Source: an uncultured Bacteriovoracaceae bacterium (GTDB lineage: Bacteria; Bdellovibrionota; Bacteriovoracia; Bacteriovoracales; Bacteriovoracaceae). From it: a stretch of DNA of 52,509 nucleotides. Below, one piece after another: positions 1-8,865 of the stretch. The stretch spans positions 1-52,509 of the forward strand of contig CALIJZ010000003.1 in assembly GCA_938017795.1 (NCBI GenBank), given 5' to 3'. Made by a program: the position numbers and the translations under genes. Numbering within the stretch: the first letter of the stretch is position 1; each line of letters opens with the position of its first letter. The notes beneath the pieces were generated by a model, which saw nothing but the letters and a program-made list of their open reading frames with translations, had not been told where the DNA came from and did no database searches.

Positions 1-315
1 GATTATATTCATGTTGAAGATTTGGCTGAGATTCATATTCTTGGACTGAAGTACCTATTAAATGGTGGAAAATCAGAATTATTTAATTGTGGGTATACTC
101 AAGGGTATTCAGTCAAAGAGGTCGTAAAGGAGTTTAAGAAAGTTTCAGAAGTGGATTTTAAAGTAATAGAGGATCTAAGAAGACCTGGAGATATTGGCTG
201 TTTAATCGCAGATAGCTCCAAGGCAAAAAAGACTTTAAATTGGGAGCCGAAATTCGTAGATATTAGTTCAATTGTTCAGTCTGCCTATGATTGGGAAAAA
301 AGCATAATGCAGTGA
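1..315 (+). CDS. galE: UDP-glucose 4-epimerase-like protein, C-terminal part (cut by window edge)
   Basis: The open frame runs from the first base of the window, so the true start lies outside. The visible 104 residues begin with DYIHVEDLA, the conserved Y-x-H-V-x-D-L-A block of extended SDR sugar epimerases, and continue with NCGYTQGYSV, RRPGD and a late LNWEPKF. These are the usual landmarks of the GalE substrate-binding C-terminal domain. The NAD-binding half and the YxxxK site are not in view. GalE interconverts UDP-glucose and UDP-galactose in the cytoplasm and would feed nucleotide sugars to the polysaccharide locus that follows. Other 4-epimerases (UDP-GlcNAc or UDP-glucuronate) cannot be excluded from this fragment. 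Confidence 0.8.
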   Translation, partial: DYIHVEDLAEIHILGLKYLLNGGKSELFNCGYTQGYSVKEVVKEFKKVSEVDFKVIEDLRRPGDIGCLIADSSKAKKTLNWEPKFVDISSIVQSAYDWEKSIMQ

Positions 316-370
316 GTTTTAAACTATAGAATATATTCAATTTATAAAAGCTAGGATATATTTATTTTTC

Positions 371-1255
371 ATGAAAAGAATTATTCACAAAACAAAAAAA
401 GCCTTCAAATACTTTCGGCTTGGTGGACCCAAAATGGTCTATGATATGGCAAGCATTAGGCATTGTCAGAGAACAGGAATCTTGTCTAAAAGCTACCTTA
501 ATGAAGTTCGATATAATGTTGTTTCACCAGATATTGTAAAAATTCGGACATTCAAAAATAAATATAAAGGTAAGAGATGCTTTATTGTAGGTAATGGCCC
601 TTCTTTGAATAAAGTTGATCTTGGAAAATTAGAGAATGAATACTCTTTTGCAGTTAATGGAATTTTTTATAAAACTGATTCTTCAGGTTACCGACCAAGT
701 TTTTATATGGTTGAAGACTCTCATGTAATTAATGATAACCTGGAAAGAATTAATGAATATAAAGCAAAGATTCATCGATTCTTTCCTATAGATTATTATG
801 ATAAAATAACCAATAAAGAAGATACGAGTTTTTTTAGGATGAATAGAAGCTTCTATGAGAAAAAAAGCACTAACTTTGAGGTGCCTCAATTCTCAACAGA
901 CTTCTCTTTACAAGCATATTGTGGTCAATCTGTTACTATGATTAATCTGCAACTTGCTTATTATATGGGCTTTACTGAGGTCTATTTAATTGGAATGGAC
1001 TTCTCTTATGATATTCCTAAATCAGCGATTGTAGAGGGAGCAAATATTACATCTACAGAAGATGACCCAAATCATTTTCATCCTGATTATTTTGGTAAAG
1101 GCAAGAAATGGCATGATCCAAGGCTGGAAAACGTTATGAAGAACTATCAGCTCCAAAAAACAATTTATGAAACGAGTAGCCGGAAAATTATCAATGCAAC
1201 AGTTGGTGGAAAGCTTGAAATTTTTGATAGAGTTGAATTTAAGAGTTTGTTCTAA
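371..1255 (+). CDS. DUF115 / MptE-like domain protein of the polysaccharide locus
   Basis: This 294-residue protein has the block CFIVGNGPSL at about residues 70-79, followed by a Rossmann-like middle part with AVNGIF and YLIGMDFSY. This pattern is typical of the DUF115 family (6-hydroxymethylpterin diphosphokinase MptE-like), which also includes flagellin-glycosylation accessory factors and proteins in capsule or LPS clusters. The reaction in this setting is not established. Its stop codon overlaps the start of the ABC transporter ATPase by one base (TAATG), so it is very probably co-transcribed and translationally coupled with the exporter. I infer a role in making or modifying the exported glycan. 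No signal peptide or membrane segment is visible. Confidence 0.7.
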   Translation: MKRIIHKTKKAFKYFRLGGPKMVYDMASIRHCQRTGILSKSYLNEVRYNVVSPDIVKIRTFKNKYKGKRCFIVGNGPSLNKVDLGKLENEYSFAVNGIFYKTDSSGYRPSFYMVEDSHVINDNLERINEYKAKIHRFFPIDYYDKITNKEDTSFFRMNRSFYEKKSTNFEVPQFSTDFSLQAYCGQSVTMINLQLAYYMGFTEVYLIGMDFSYDIPKSAIVEGANITSTEDDPNHFHPDYFGKGKKWHDPRLENVMKNYQLQKTIYETSSRKIINATVGGKLEIFDRVEFKSLF

Positions 1256-2478
1256 TGAACTTAATTGAAGTTAACAGTGTAACCAAATTTTTTGACAAGT
1301 CAGAAAGAAAAAGTGCTTTAAAAGAACTTTTTAAAACGATCTTAAGAATCTTAAACCTTTCGAATAAACAAGAGCTAAAACTTAACTCAAATCATTTCGT
1401 AGCATTAAAAAATATTTCATTTGAAATTAAAAAAGGTGAAGCCGTTGCACTCATTGGAAGTAATGGAGCTGGTAAGAGCACAATGCTCAAGATTATTAAT
1501 GGTCTTTATGGTCCAACTAAGGGATCAGTAAAAGTCCATGGAAAGATTCAGGCTTTAATTGAGCTGGGAGCTGGTTTTCATTACGAACTCTCTGGTCGAG
1601 AAAATCTAATTTTCTCTGTTTCGATGATCCCAGATCTTAATAAAGAGGAAAAAGAACAACTTATGCAGGAGATTATTGATTTCTCTGAACTAAATGAATT
1701 TATTGATTTTCCTGTGAAAAAATATAGTTCTGGAATGAAGGCTCGATTAGGATTTTCTGCGGCTATTTTTGCAAACCCAGATATTTTACTAGTAGACGAG
1801 GTTTTATCTGTAGGAGATTTTAAATTCAGACAAAAGTGTTTGAGAAAAATTAATGAAATAAGAGAAAAAGCAGCAGTGATTTTAGTAAGTCATAATCTAC
1901 AGACTATTAAATTGTTTTGCTCGAGAGCAATTTTATTTGAAAAAGGATCAATTCTATTTGATGGAGATGTTCAGCAGGCCATAAATTTATATAGACAAGC
2001 AGATTCTTCAGATAAGGAAAAACCTATAGCAAAAGCCCACTTGGGAGAAGATTTTGTAAGCAATGAATTGATCTCCAACTTAGAAGTTTTTTGGTGCGAC
2101 AAGACAAAGAAACCAAAAAAAACGTTTAAACGAGGAGAACCAATTTATCTTTCTTTTAAAATTACTTTTAAAATTGAAGTAGGGGAAGGTCTTCTCTTTT
2201 CAATGCCCTTCTGGAAAGATGATATAAATATATCCTCAATTAGTTCTGAATATAATGAATGTAACCTTTCTCTCAAATCATTAAGTAAGGGAGTATTACT
2301 CAAGGTAGATAACACTTTCAATTCAGGAGCCATTGACTCTTGTTTCATTTTAACTTTGAAATCTGAATACTTAATAAGAAAAATTTTAAATCCATTTGAA
2401 GTGACCGAATACGATGCTCGAATTCATGGTGTTTCACTTTGTTCCTTTGAAGAAGTGAAGTTTGTAGGCAATCATTAA
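1255..2478 (+). CDS. wzt: Polysaccharide ABC exporter, ATP-binding subunit (Wzt/TagH type)
   Basis: The N-terminal 250 residues form an ABC ATPase. Visible motifs are Walker A GSNGAGKST (about residues 68-76), the signature YSSGMKARLGF, Walker B ILLVDE and a switch histidine in VSHNLQ. About 150 further residues resemble the C-terminal carbohydrate-binding domain of Wzt proteins that recognise a modified glycan end, but the match is by position and beta-rich pattern rather than a clear motif. The protein would energise export of a finished undecaprenyl-linked polymer across the inner membrane with the permease encoded next. It is joined to the genes on both sides by TAATG overlaps. Confidence 0.92.
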   Translation: MNLIEVNSVTKFFDKSERKSALKELFKTILRILNLSNKQELKLNSNHFVALKNISFEIKKGEAVALIGSNGAGKSTMLKIINGLYGPTKGSVKVHGKIQALIELGAGFHYELSGRENLIFSVSMIPDLNKEEKEQLMQEIIDFSELNEFIDFPVKKYSSGMKARLGFSAAIFANPDILLVDEVLSVGDFKFRQKCLRKINEIREKAAVILVSHNLQTIKLFCSRAILFEKGSILFDGDVQQAINLYRQADSSDKEKPIAKAHLGEDFVSNELISNLEVFWCDKTKKPKKTFKRGEPIYLSFKITFKIEVGEGLLFSMPFWKDDINISSISSEYNECNLSLKSLSKGVLLKVDNTFNSGAIDSCFILTLKSEYLIRKILNPFEVTEYDARIHGVSLCSFEEVKFVGNH

Positions 2479-3260
2479 TGAAGGCAGTCTTGTTAGATCT
2501 TTATCGCTTTAGAAGCTTTATAGCTTATAGTTTTTTGAAAAACATAAAAAGTTCATCTAGGAACAATCTTCTAGGATGGTTGTGGGTAATTGTTATGCCT
2601 CTTATTCCGATTTGCCTATATATTTTCCTTCAAGAAATAGGATTTTTGAAAAGCTCAAATCAGATGGCCAGATCGTTTTATGTAGTCTTTGGAATTACTT
2701 TTTGGGAAGTTTTTTCTGATTCGACCCTAAAAGTGATGAGTGCTCCAGTAGATAATCGAGATATTCTAAAAAAGAAAAAAATACCTTTTTTCCCTATCTA
2801 TATCGCCGCATTAGGGCAGCCATTTTTAATTTTTTTGATTCGCTTACCTCTAATGTATTTTCTTGCATTTAAATTTTCAGCTTTATCTCCTTTTGCACTT
2901 TTACTTCTTCCATTAACTTTTTTACCTTTTGCAGGGATTGGTTTAGCTCTTGGAATGTTTTTGTCAGTGTTCTATTGCTATATAAGAGATATTAAAAATG
3001 TTTTAGCAATATTTTTTAAATATATGATGTTTTTAAGTGGAGTTATTATTCCAGTTCCCTCTGTGTTTCAAGGATTAAAGTTTCTGGAGTTGAACTTCAT
3101 CTATATTTTAATTGATAACATAAGACTTTATTTATTTAATGGGCAAGGGAGCTTCAGATTAACTTTTGTTATTTTATTCTTCTTAGGTTTAGGGATATCT
3201 ACTATATTTTTGGCATATAAGGTTTCCATAGAAGAAGGAAATTTAAGAGAAAGGCTATAA
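2478..3260 (+). CDS. wzm: Polysaccharide ABC exporter, permease subunit (Wzm/TagG type)
   Basis: This 260-residue integral membrane protein has the ABC-2 permease layout. It starts with an amphipathic region containing LGWLWVIVMPL, the conserved LGxLWxxxxP block of polysaccharide permeases. About six hydrophobic segments follow, then a short charged tail. The late YIRDIKN is the usual F-x-RD loop. It pairs with the ATPase immediately upstream (one-base overlap) to move a lipid-linked glycan to the periplasm. The next 149 bases have no gene, only a 7-bp inverted repeat, so this is probably the last gene of the operon. Confidence 0.92.
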   Translation: MKAVLLDLYRFRSFIAYSFLKNIKSSSRNNLLGWLWVIVMPLIPICLYIFLQEIGFLKSSNQMARSFYVVFGITFWEVFSDSTLKVMSAPVDNRDILKKKKIPFFPIYIAALGQPFLIFLIRLPLMYFLAFKFSALSPFALLLLPLTFLPFAGIGLALGMFLSVFYCYIRDIKNVLAIFFKYMMFLSGVIIPVPSVFQGLKFLELNFIYILIDNIRLYLFNGQGSFRLTFVILFFLGLGISTIFLAYKVSIEEGNLRERL

Positions 3261-3301
3261 AAAGTAATATTGATCAAAAACTGAAGTTAAAAACATTACA
3301 T

Positions 3302-3320
3302 ATAAACACTTAATGTTTAT
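3302..3320. repeat. Short inverted repeat after the wzm gene
   Basis: ATAAACA and TGTTTAT form a 7-bp perfect stem around a 5-base loop, 41 bases after the wzm stop. There is no T-run behind it, so it is at best a weak transcription terminator or transcript-end structure. It is the only symmetrical element in the 149-base gap. Confidence 0.3.
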
Positions 3321-3409
3321 CGCCAATATTGAAGACCAATAATTGCTTCTTTTCTGCTTATTCTATTATATTATCCATAAAACTTTAAGCGGGAACAAAA
3401 TATATTTCT

Positions 3410-4582
3410 ATGAAAGATTTCTTTTATCAAAATGAATCAATTGAACTGAATGAATTACAGCTAGGCTATCTAAGTAAATTAGAAGGTGATATTTTCTCAA
3501 AGAGATTGAAACTTATTGAAAGAGATAAATGCTATCAATGTAATCATGATAAATTTGATTCTCTAGCAAAACATGATCGTCATGGCTTAAAAGTAGAATC
3601 CTTATTATGTAGACAGTGTGGGTTGATATCAACCTCGCCAATATTCAATCAAGACAGTTTAGAAGTATTTTATGATGAATTTTATGTTCCCATAAATTAC
3701 GGAGTTGAAAAACCTGAACATTTATACAATAAAGATCAATGCCGTAATATCTTTTTATTTTTAGATGAAGTTCTAGATGAAAAACTTTCACTAATTGATG
3801 TTGGTTGTGGAACCGGAGATCTTCTTAAGTATTTTAAAGAAAATTTAAGTGATCGCTTTCCTGCTATGAAGATGAGAGGCTGTGAGTATAATTCTGCTTT
3901 AACCAAAGAAATTAATCGTCAACTTAAAGAAGAATTAGTCTTTCATGGAGGTATAGATCAAGCATTTCCTGAAGAGAAATTTGATTTGATTATTCTTAGC
4001 CATGTATTTGAGCATATTGTTGACCCTCGAATATATTTAAAGAAACTAAAGCAAAGACTTAAGAAAAACAGTTATCTTTATATAGAGGTACCCAGCTTGT
4101 TTGGGCATTTTCAAAATTACCACAATTATAAATTAGAGTTGCAAAAGTTTTTTACGATTGCTCATATCTTTAATTTTACAAATGTCACTTTGCGAAATCT
4201 ATTGGAGTCTGAAGGCTTTAGAGTCATCAAATCAGACTCTCATGTAAGAATGTTGGTTCAATATAGCGGAGAATATAATACGGATTTTACTTCGGACTAT
4301 TTTCCCACAAAGTTCTATGTTGATAATACATTACCTAAATTAAGAAGAATTAATGAGGAAGACAACTTTGTAGCTCTCCAGGAAAGAGTCTTGCCATATT
4401 ATCAAGCAATTCAAATCGAGAAATTATCTGAACAAAAGAAGAAAAGAATTGAATTAAAAAGAGAAGTCGATTCAGCAAATAAAAAGAATCAAATACTTAA
4501 GGATAAAATTTATCATCACCGCAGAGATATTCGATTCGGAAATTTAATAAGGAAGATTCTTCGTATTCTTAAAATAGGCTAG
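3410..4582 (+). CDS. SAM-dependent methyltransferase with N-terminal zinc ribbon
   Basis: The protein (390 aa) starts with two CxxC pairs (CYQC about residues 41-44, CRQC about 67-70), a zinc-ribbon layout seen in sugar C-methyltransferases. A class I methyltransferase domain follows, with motif I DVGCGTGD and the motif LSHVFEHI, which fits Methyltransf_11/23 proteins. The last 70 residues are charged and helical, probably a coiled coil (KRIELKREVDS). It sits in the polysaccharide locus, so a sugar or glycan substrate is likely; together with the Wzt-type exporter it may cap or decorate a chain end. Its stop codon shares CTAG with the convergent glycosyltransferase gene. Confidence 0.8.
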   Translation: MKDFFYQNESIELNELQLGYLSKLEGDIFSKRLKLIERDKCYQCNHDKFDSLAKHDRHGLKVESLLCRQCGLISTSPIFNQDSLEVFYDEFYVPINYGVEKPEHLYNKDQCRNIFLFLDEVLDEKLSLIDVGCGTGDLLKYFKENLSDRFPAMKMRGCEYNSALTKEINRQLKEELVFHGGIDQAFPEEKFDLIILSHVFEHIVDPRIYLKKLKQRLKKNSYLYIEVPSLFGHFQNYHNYKLELQKFFTIAHIFNFTNVTLRNLLESEGFRVIKSDSHVRMLVQYSGEYNTDFTSDYFPTKFYVDNTLPKLRRINEEDNFVALQERVLPYYQAIQIEKLSEQKKKRIELKREVDSANKKNQILKDKIYHHRRDIRFGNLIRKILRILKIG

Positions 4583-5685
4583 GCAGACTTCATTATTTTT
4601 TCTTTAATGTTTTTTATTAAATTTAAGTCTGTTGAGTCTGCTGTTTTCTTTGAGCAGTGAAACTTTGAAATCCCCTCAATTATATATCTATCAGCATCAA
4701 GGTAGTTCGTAACGTAATGTTGGTATTTCGAATCTACAAAGTCCCAAAGGGATTTTTCAACAGTGTTTGTCTGTAGAAAGTTTACGGTCAGTTCTCTTAT
4801 ACATCGAGAGATCTTTAGATTTAATTCTTGGTAGCGAAACCATGGTTCAGTAAAAACCTTTGAATCTTCATCTCTTGCAAATGCTTTCTCTATTAACTGA
4901 TAGCTCTCATCAAAGTGAAGCAACGCTTTACTTCGGGACATACTCTTCTTTCGTTGACGGTAAATTCCAGCATAGGCCCCTGAATCAGAGAATAGAAATC
5001 CATCTCTCATAATTTTGTACCAAAAATCCCAGTCTTCAGCACCATCTAACATTGTCTCATCAAAGAAAAAGTTATTTTCTAAGAGCATGCTCTTATCTAA
5101 TAGACAGGCATGTATATTGAATGGGAGATAACCTGCTACATTAACAAAGCTTAGTGTCGCTCTGTTTTTTGTATATAAAAGTCCCTTTAAGAATTTCATA
5201 GAGTCTGACTGATAGGGGTAAAGAGCAGTGTTTCTGCCATAAGATCCGATCACTTGTGGAGGCTTACTTCTGAATGCAATATCTGCTATCCAATTGTAAA
5301 GGATGAAAGCGTGTAACATATCATCTGCATCTAAGAATAGAATATAGCTTCCATTGGCATGATTTAAACCAGTATTTCTTGCAGCTGAAAGTCCTTTGTT
5401 TTTCTCATGCGATATTATTCTTGCATGCTTGGGTATCACCTTGCTTATCTCTTGTACTTTTTCTGGCTTAGAGCAGTCATCAATAATTAGTATTTCTAAA
5501 TTTCTGTAAAATTGAAATTTTATACTGAGTAAACAAAATTTAAAAAAATTTAAGTCATCATTAAAGTAAGGTACAACAATTGTAATTTTGGGTTGCTCTT
5601 TTTTGGTAATAATCCATTTCAAACTTCTGGCAACTCTGTAAAGAGATGTTAAATAAGACTTCAAATAAGATTTAATTAAGCTCAC
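4579..5685 (-). CDS. Family 2 glycosyltransferase
   Basis: This is a 368-residue GT-A fold glycosyltransferase. Near residue 35 it has ITIVVPYFND, then LIIDDCSKP, NKGLSAARNTG and the metal-binding LFLDADD, the ordered landmarks of GT2 family enzymes. Further on, EDWDFWYKI carries the ED acidic pair usual near the catalytic base, followed by GIYRQRKKSM. There is no membrane segment, so it should act at the cytoplasmic face and add one sugar from a nucleotide donor. It is a clear paralogue of the glycosyltransferase at 14819-15943, with the same motif order and the same ED-W and YRQ-KKSM blocks. Donor and acceptor are unknown. Confidence 0.9.
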   Translation of the reverse strand: MSLIKSYLKSYLTSLYRVARSLKWIITKKEQPKITIVVPYFNDDLNFFKFCLLSIKFQFYRNLEILIIDDCSKPEKVQEISKVIPKHARIISHEKNKGLSAARNTGLNHANGSYILFLDADDMLHAFILYNWIADIAFRSKPPQVIGSYGRNTALYPYQSDSMKFLKGLLYTKNRATLSFVNVAGYLPFNIHACLLDKSMLLENNFFFDETMLDGAEDWDFWYKIMRDGFLFSDSGAYAGIYRQRKKSMSRSKALLHFDESYQLIEKAFARDEDSKVFTEPWFRYQELNLKISRCIRELTVNFLQTNTVEKSLWDFVDSKYQHYVTNYLDADRYIIEGISKFHCSKKTADSTDLNLIKNIKEKIMKSA

Positions 5686-5708
5686 CTTTATAGTTTATTA
5701 TTCTTATA

Positions 5709-6599
5709 TTAAAGAAATTTCTTCTTTATTTTATGAAAATAATTACTAATAAAGCTTCCCTGGTTAAAGAAAGTTATTTGTTTGTTGGGCCCTTTAGCCC
5801 AATGCATTTTTAAGTTATCGTAAGAATCCAAGTCTTCAAATATTCCCGTTCTTACGGCCATATTTGTTAGAATCTTGCTCGATATGACTTTCGGGTTGGA
5901 AGTTCGATTTTTTATATTGCTCTTGCTTTGGGTTTGAGAGCATTTTTTAATAATTACATTATAATGTGGAAAAGGATCCTGAGGATCATGGAAAATATTT
6001 ATAAGCTCATGACCTGTTTTATTAAGAAGTAGCTCTATATCGCTAGATCTAACTTGAGCTCCCATTCTGTCACCATTAACTCCTCCCTGTCTGGAAGTCA
6101 TCCAAACTTGAAAGCTGAAGTTTAAAAGACCGCCAGGTTTCAAGACTCTTAAGCCTTCGTTAAAATATCCCATGATAACTTCAATATCAGGTATATGTTG
6201 TAAAACACCACCGCTGTAGACTAAGTCAAAGCTACTTTCTGGAAAAGGAAGTGTTCTTCCGTCATTTTGTACTGTTTTTATATTTGCAGGGTTTTCAGTA
6301 TAGATTTTGGCAGCATCAAGAATCTTTTGATTAATGTCAACTCCAGTAACATTTCCAAATTGTCGTGAAAAGGGCTTCAGGATTCTTCCCATTCCACAAC
6401 CAACATCTAGAATTGATAGTGATTCAAGATTTTTTGCTCCAGATTGCACGTACATATCAATTTGCCTTTGGGCCAATCGATCTCCATATAATTCGAAGTC
6501 TTTAGGTGTTACGTTTTCATCAAGAGTGATTCCTGCCATTGATGATTGAGATTTTAAATCGTTCCAGTATTTATTGTCTAAAAAAGTATCATGTTGCAT
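5709..6599 (-). CDS. Class I SAM-dependent methyltransferase
   Basis: This 296-residue protein carries motif I LDVGCGMGR (about residues 63-71), the acidic residue of motif II in GVDINQ, DLVYSGGVLQHI and VLKPGGLL. This is the standard Methyltransf_11 order. Nothing after residue 200 is recognisable. It lies 23 bases upstream of the glycosyltransferase in the same direction, so the two probably form an operon transcribed from the 253-base gap at 6600-6852. A role in O-methylating a sugar of the surface glycan is inferred from the neighbourhood. Confidence 0.82.
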   Translation of the reverse strand: MQHDTFLDNKYWNDLKSQSSMAGITLDENVTPKDFELYGDRLAQRQIDMYVQSGAKNLESLSILDVGCGMGRILKPFSRQFGNVTGVDINQKILDAAKIYTENPANIKTVQNDGRTLPFPESSFDLVYSGGVLQHIPDIEVIMGYFNEGLRVLKPGGLLNFSFQVWMTSRQGGVNGDRMGAQVRSSDIELLLNKTGHELINIFHDPQDPFPHYNVIIKKCSQTQSKSNIKNRTSNPKVISSKILTNMAVRTGIFEDLDSYDNLKMHWAKGPNKQITFFNQGSFISNYFHKIKKKFL

Positions 6600-6852
6600 A
6601 TTTGAGTCGCTCCAGTGTATTGCGTGTAAATAATATATTTATCAAAATTTCAGAATAATTAATATAAAAAATTATTGAGATGGATGGTTTTAGTAATATA
6701 GGTCGTTCTTGCATGCTGTGCGTTATCAAGTGAAATGTCTATACTCTTAGAAGTCCGAACTTTCAATATTGCCAATATATTTTTTTGTGTAATGTTGAGA
6801 GTTTTCTAAAAGCTTTATATATGGAATAATCTCTAGAATTGAGGAGAAGGTA

Positions 6853-7755
6853 ATGTTTAATTTATTTGGTAATGATTCATCATTTACAGTTCATAAACGT
6901 TCAGATTGGAAGGATCATAATCTTTATAGAGTGGGGCTTTCTGAATTTAATCAAAAAGATAAAAAAATTGAGTGGTTTGATGAAAATAAATATAAAAATG
7001 AAAACTCCGAAGAGATAAAAACTTGGATGCTTAATGAGACTAGATGGCGTCATCACCATGAGATAGATTTTTTAAAAAATAGTGAGCAACTTTATTCAGC
7101 TTATTCAAAAAGAGTTGAGGCAATGTTGGGGATGACCGATGATGCTTTAAAGAAATTTAAAATTGATAGCGATTTGTCACAAAAAAGTGCTGTTGATCTT
7201 GCATGCTCAGAAGGTTTTGTTGCTTTTCATTATATGGGGAAAGGTATCAAGAGTATTGATTGTTTTGAACTTAGCTTATTGGGGATCAAAAGATTTCAAA
7301 AGATTTATGCTCATAAAAACACTAAAGGATCTGAAGTAAGGTTGGGGAGAATAGATCTTTCTCTGCCTTTTTGGTCAGATTTAATGGATAAAAAATATGA
7401 TATTGTTTTTGCACTAGGTATTATTTACCATTTGGAAAACCCTTTCCTTTTTGCAAGAAATCTTTATGAGATAACAAATGAAGTATGTATTTTAGAGTCT
7501 GATACTCCTATTTTTAAAGACCCTAAAAGATTTAGGGGAGATAACGGAGTAATTTATCTTCATAAAGATCAAGTTACATTGGAAAAAGGTAATGTTCGAA
7601 AGCTTTTAGAGATGCGTTGTGATCGCAAGGCTCTTGTTGAGATAATGCTTACTAGTGGATTTTCTAAAGTGGTAGAGGTTCCAGGAACAAAGAAAAAAGA
7701 TGGAAGCCGTTATTATAACACAAAAGAAAAATCTTTATTGTTTTGCTTTAAATAA
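6853..7755 (+). CDS. CmoB-like (DUF1698) methyltransferase
   Basis: This 300-residue methyltransferase has the motif I position in AVDLACSEGF and the strong landmark ALGIIYHLENP, typical of DUF1698/CmoB-like enzymes. TRWRHHHEIDF in the N-terminal part is also unusual and histidine-rich. The true CmoB modifies tRNA wobble uridine. Here the gene stands alone among glycan genes, and it may instead act on a sugar, as other DUF1698-like proteins in capsule loci appear to do. The start is supported by GAGGAG six bases before the ATG. The second motif I glycine is changed to Ser-Glu (CSEG), which is common in this group. Confidence 0.7.
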   Translation: MFNLFGNDSSFTVHKRSDWKDHNLYRVGLSEFNQKDKKIEWFDENKYKNENSEEIKTWMLNETRWRHHHEIDFLKNSEQLYSAYSKRVEAMLGMTDDALKKFKIDSDLSQKSAVDLACSEGFVAFHYMGKGIKSIDCFELSLLGIKRFQKIYAHKNTKGSEVRLGRIDLSLPFWSDLMDKKYDIVFALGIIYHLENPFLFARNLYEITNEVCILESDTPIFKDPKRFRGDNGVIYLHKDQVTLEKGNVRKLLEMRCDRKALVEIMLTSGFSKVVEVPGTKKKDGSRYYNTKEKSLLFCFK

Positions 7756-7785
7756 TTTGCACCTAAAAACTACGAATTTTTATAT

Positions 7786-8865
7786 TTAATTATAAGGTGG
7801 TTTCACTAACACTTCGTTATAGTTATTAATGTTTTTGATAAAATTTTCCATATGAATATTAATATTTTGATTGGTAATTATGTGTTGAGAGTTTTTAATA
7901 GAATCAATAATATACTGGTTTATTGAATCTCTATAATGTCCATAGTCCTTATAGTTTGCCACATTATTTACAATTGATCTGTTTTCATCTACTGCAAAAA
8001 TTTTTACATTCTTAAGTTCTTTTGTTGCTTGGACAAGATAGTACCTAAAGAATACAAGTCTTTGCAGATCTGTTTGGTCTTTAAGAGTTTTATAATACCA
8101 AGTTGAATAGGGTGGTAAAAATAGATAAAATTGAATATCAGAGTTACTTTTTAGAAAAGGTAGAATGTTTTTTTCGAAACTTGGATATTTGTAAACCTTG
8201 TGAGTTAAGGTGATTGTATTGTTTTTCTCTGTAAGTTTCTTGCTTAGTTTTTTTATATTTTCTTTCTCTGTGTATTTAGAGAAAATTGCTTCATTCATCC
8301 AGTTATTTAATTTTTCTCTTTTTTGAAATTTTTCTTTCCTAGAAAGAATTAAATTTATCGATTCTTTTAAAACGCCACTGTTGATCAAATATTTTATTTT
8401 TCCCCATATTGAGTGAGAATATAAGTACTCAGGAAAAGCATATACAGCATTCTTCTTTTCTGGATCAAGGTCAGTTAGATACCAATGTAGATCCATTATA
8501 ATATTTTGTGGATCCGAGGAATCTTTTAGGAAATTCAAAAGCTTCTTTTGAGAAGAAGGCATTATTCCTGAAATAGAAATTCTAAGAGTGTTTTTCCAGT
8601 TCAGGTCACTATCAATTTTCAAAGTGTTAAAATTCTCACCCATCGATGTACCAACTACAAAGCTATTTGTTTTAATGTTTTTAATCATGCCTGGAACCTG
8701 GAATCGTTGATTAGTATGAAACTTATCATCAAGAGAGTTGTTTCTTCTAAAATACTGAAATGGATCAATAATATAATTTAAACAGCCCAGTAGTATACAA
8801 AGAATAAACGAGCAGACAATAGATGTTAAAAACTTGTTTTTAGAAGTCATAATATAGGAACTCAT
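7786..8865 (-). CDS. Membrane-anchored SGNH-like protein, partner of MBOAT acyltransferase
   Basis: This 359-residue protein begins with one membrane anchor (about residues 11-33) and is otherwise expected in the periplasm. GTSMG at residues 72-76 fits an SGNH/DltD-AlgJ-type serine, and DYGHY at 307-311 supplies an Asp-x-x-His pair in the usual late position. Such proteins work with MBOAT enzymes to transfer acetyl or other acyl groups to exported polysaccharides. The gene overlaps the end of the MBOAT gene by 26 bases; a second ATG at 8850 would still overlap it. The family match rests on motif spacing, context and topology rather than a strong full-length resemblance. Confidence 0.6.
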   Translation of the reverse strand: MSSYIMTSKNKFLTSIVCSFILCILLGCLNYIIDPFQYFRRNNSLDDKFHTNQRFQVPGMIKNIKTNSFVVGTSMGENFNTLKIDSDLNWKNTLRISISGIMPSSQKKLLNFLKDSSDPQNIIMDLHWYLTDLDPEKKNAVYAFPEYLYSHSIWGKIKYLINSGVLKESINLILSRKEKFQKREKLNNWMNEAIFSKYTEKENIKKLSKKLTEKNNTITLTHKVYKYPSFEKNILPFLKSNSDIQFYLFLPPYSTWYYKTLKDQTDLQRLVFFRYYLVQATKELKNVKIFAVDENRSIVNNVANYKDYGHYRDSINQYIIDSIKNSQHIITNQNINIHMENFIKNINNYNEVLVKPPYN

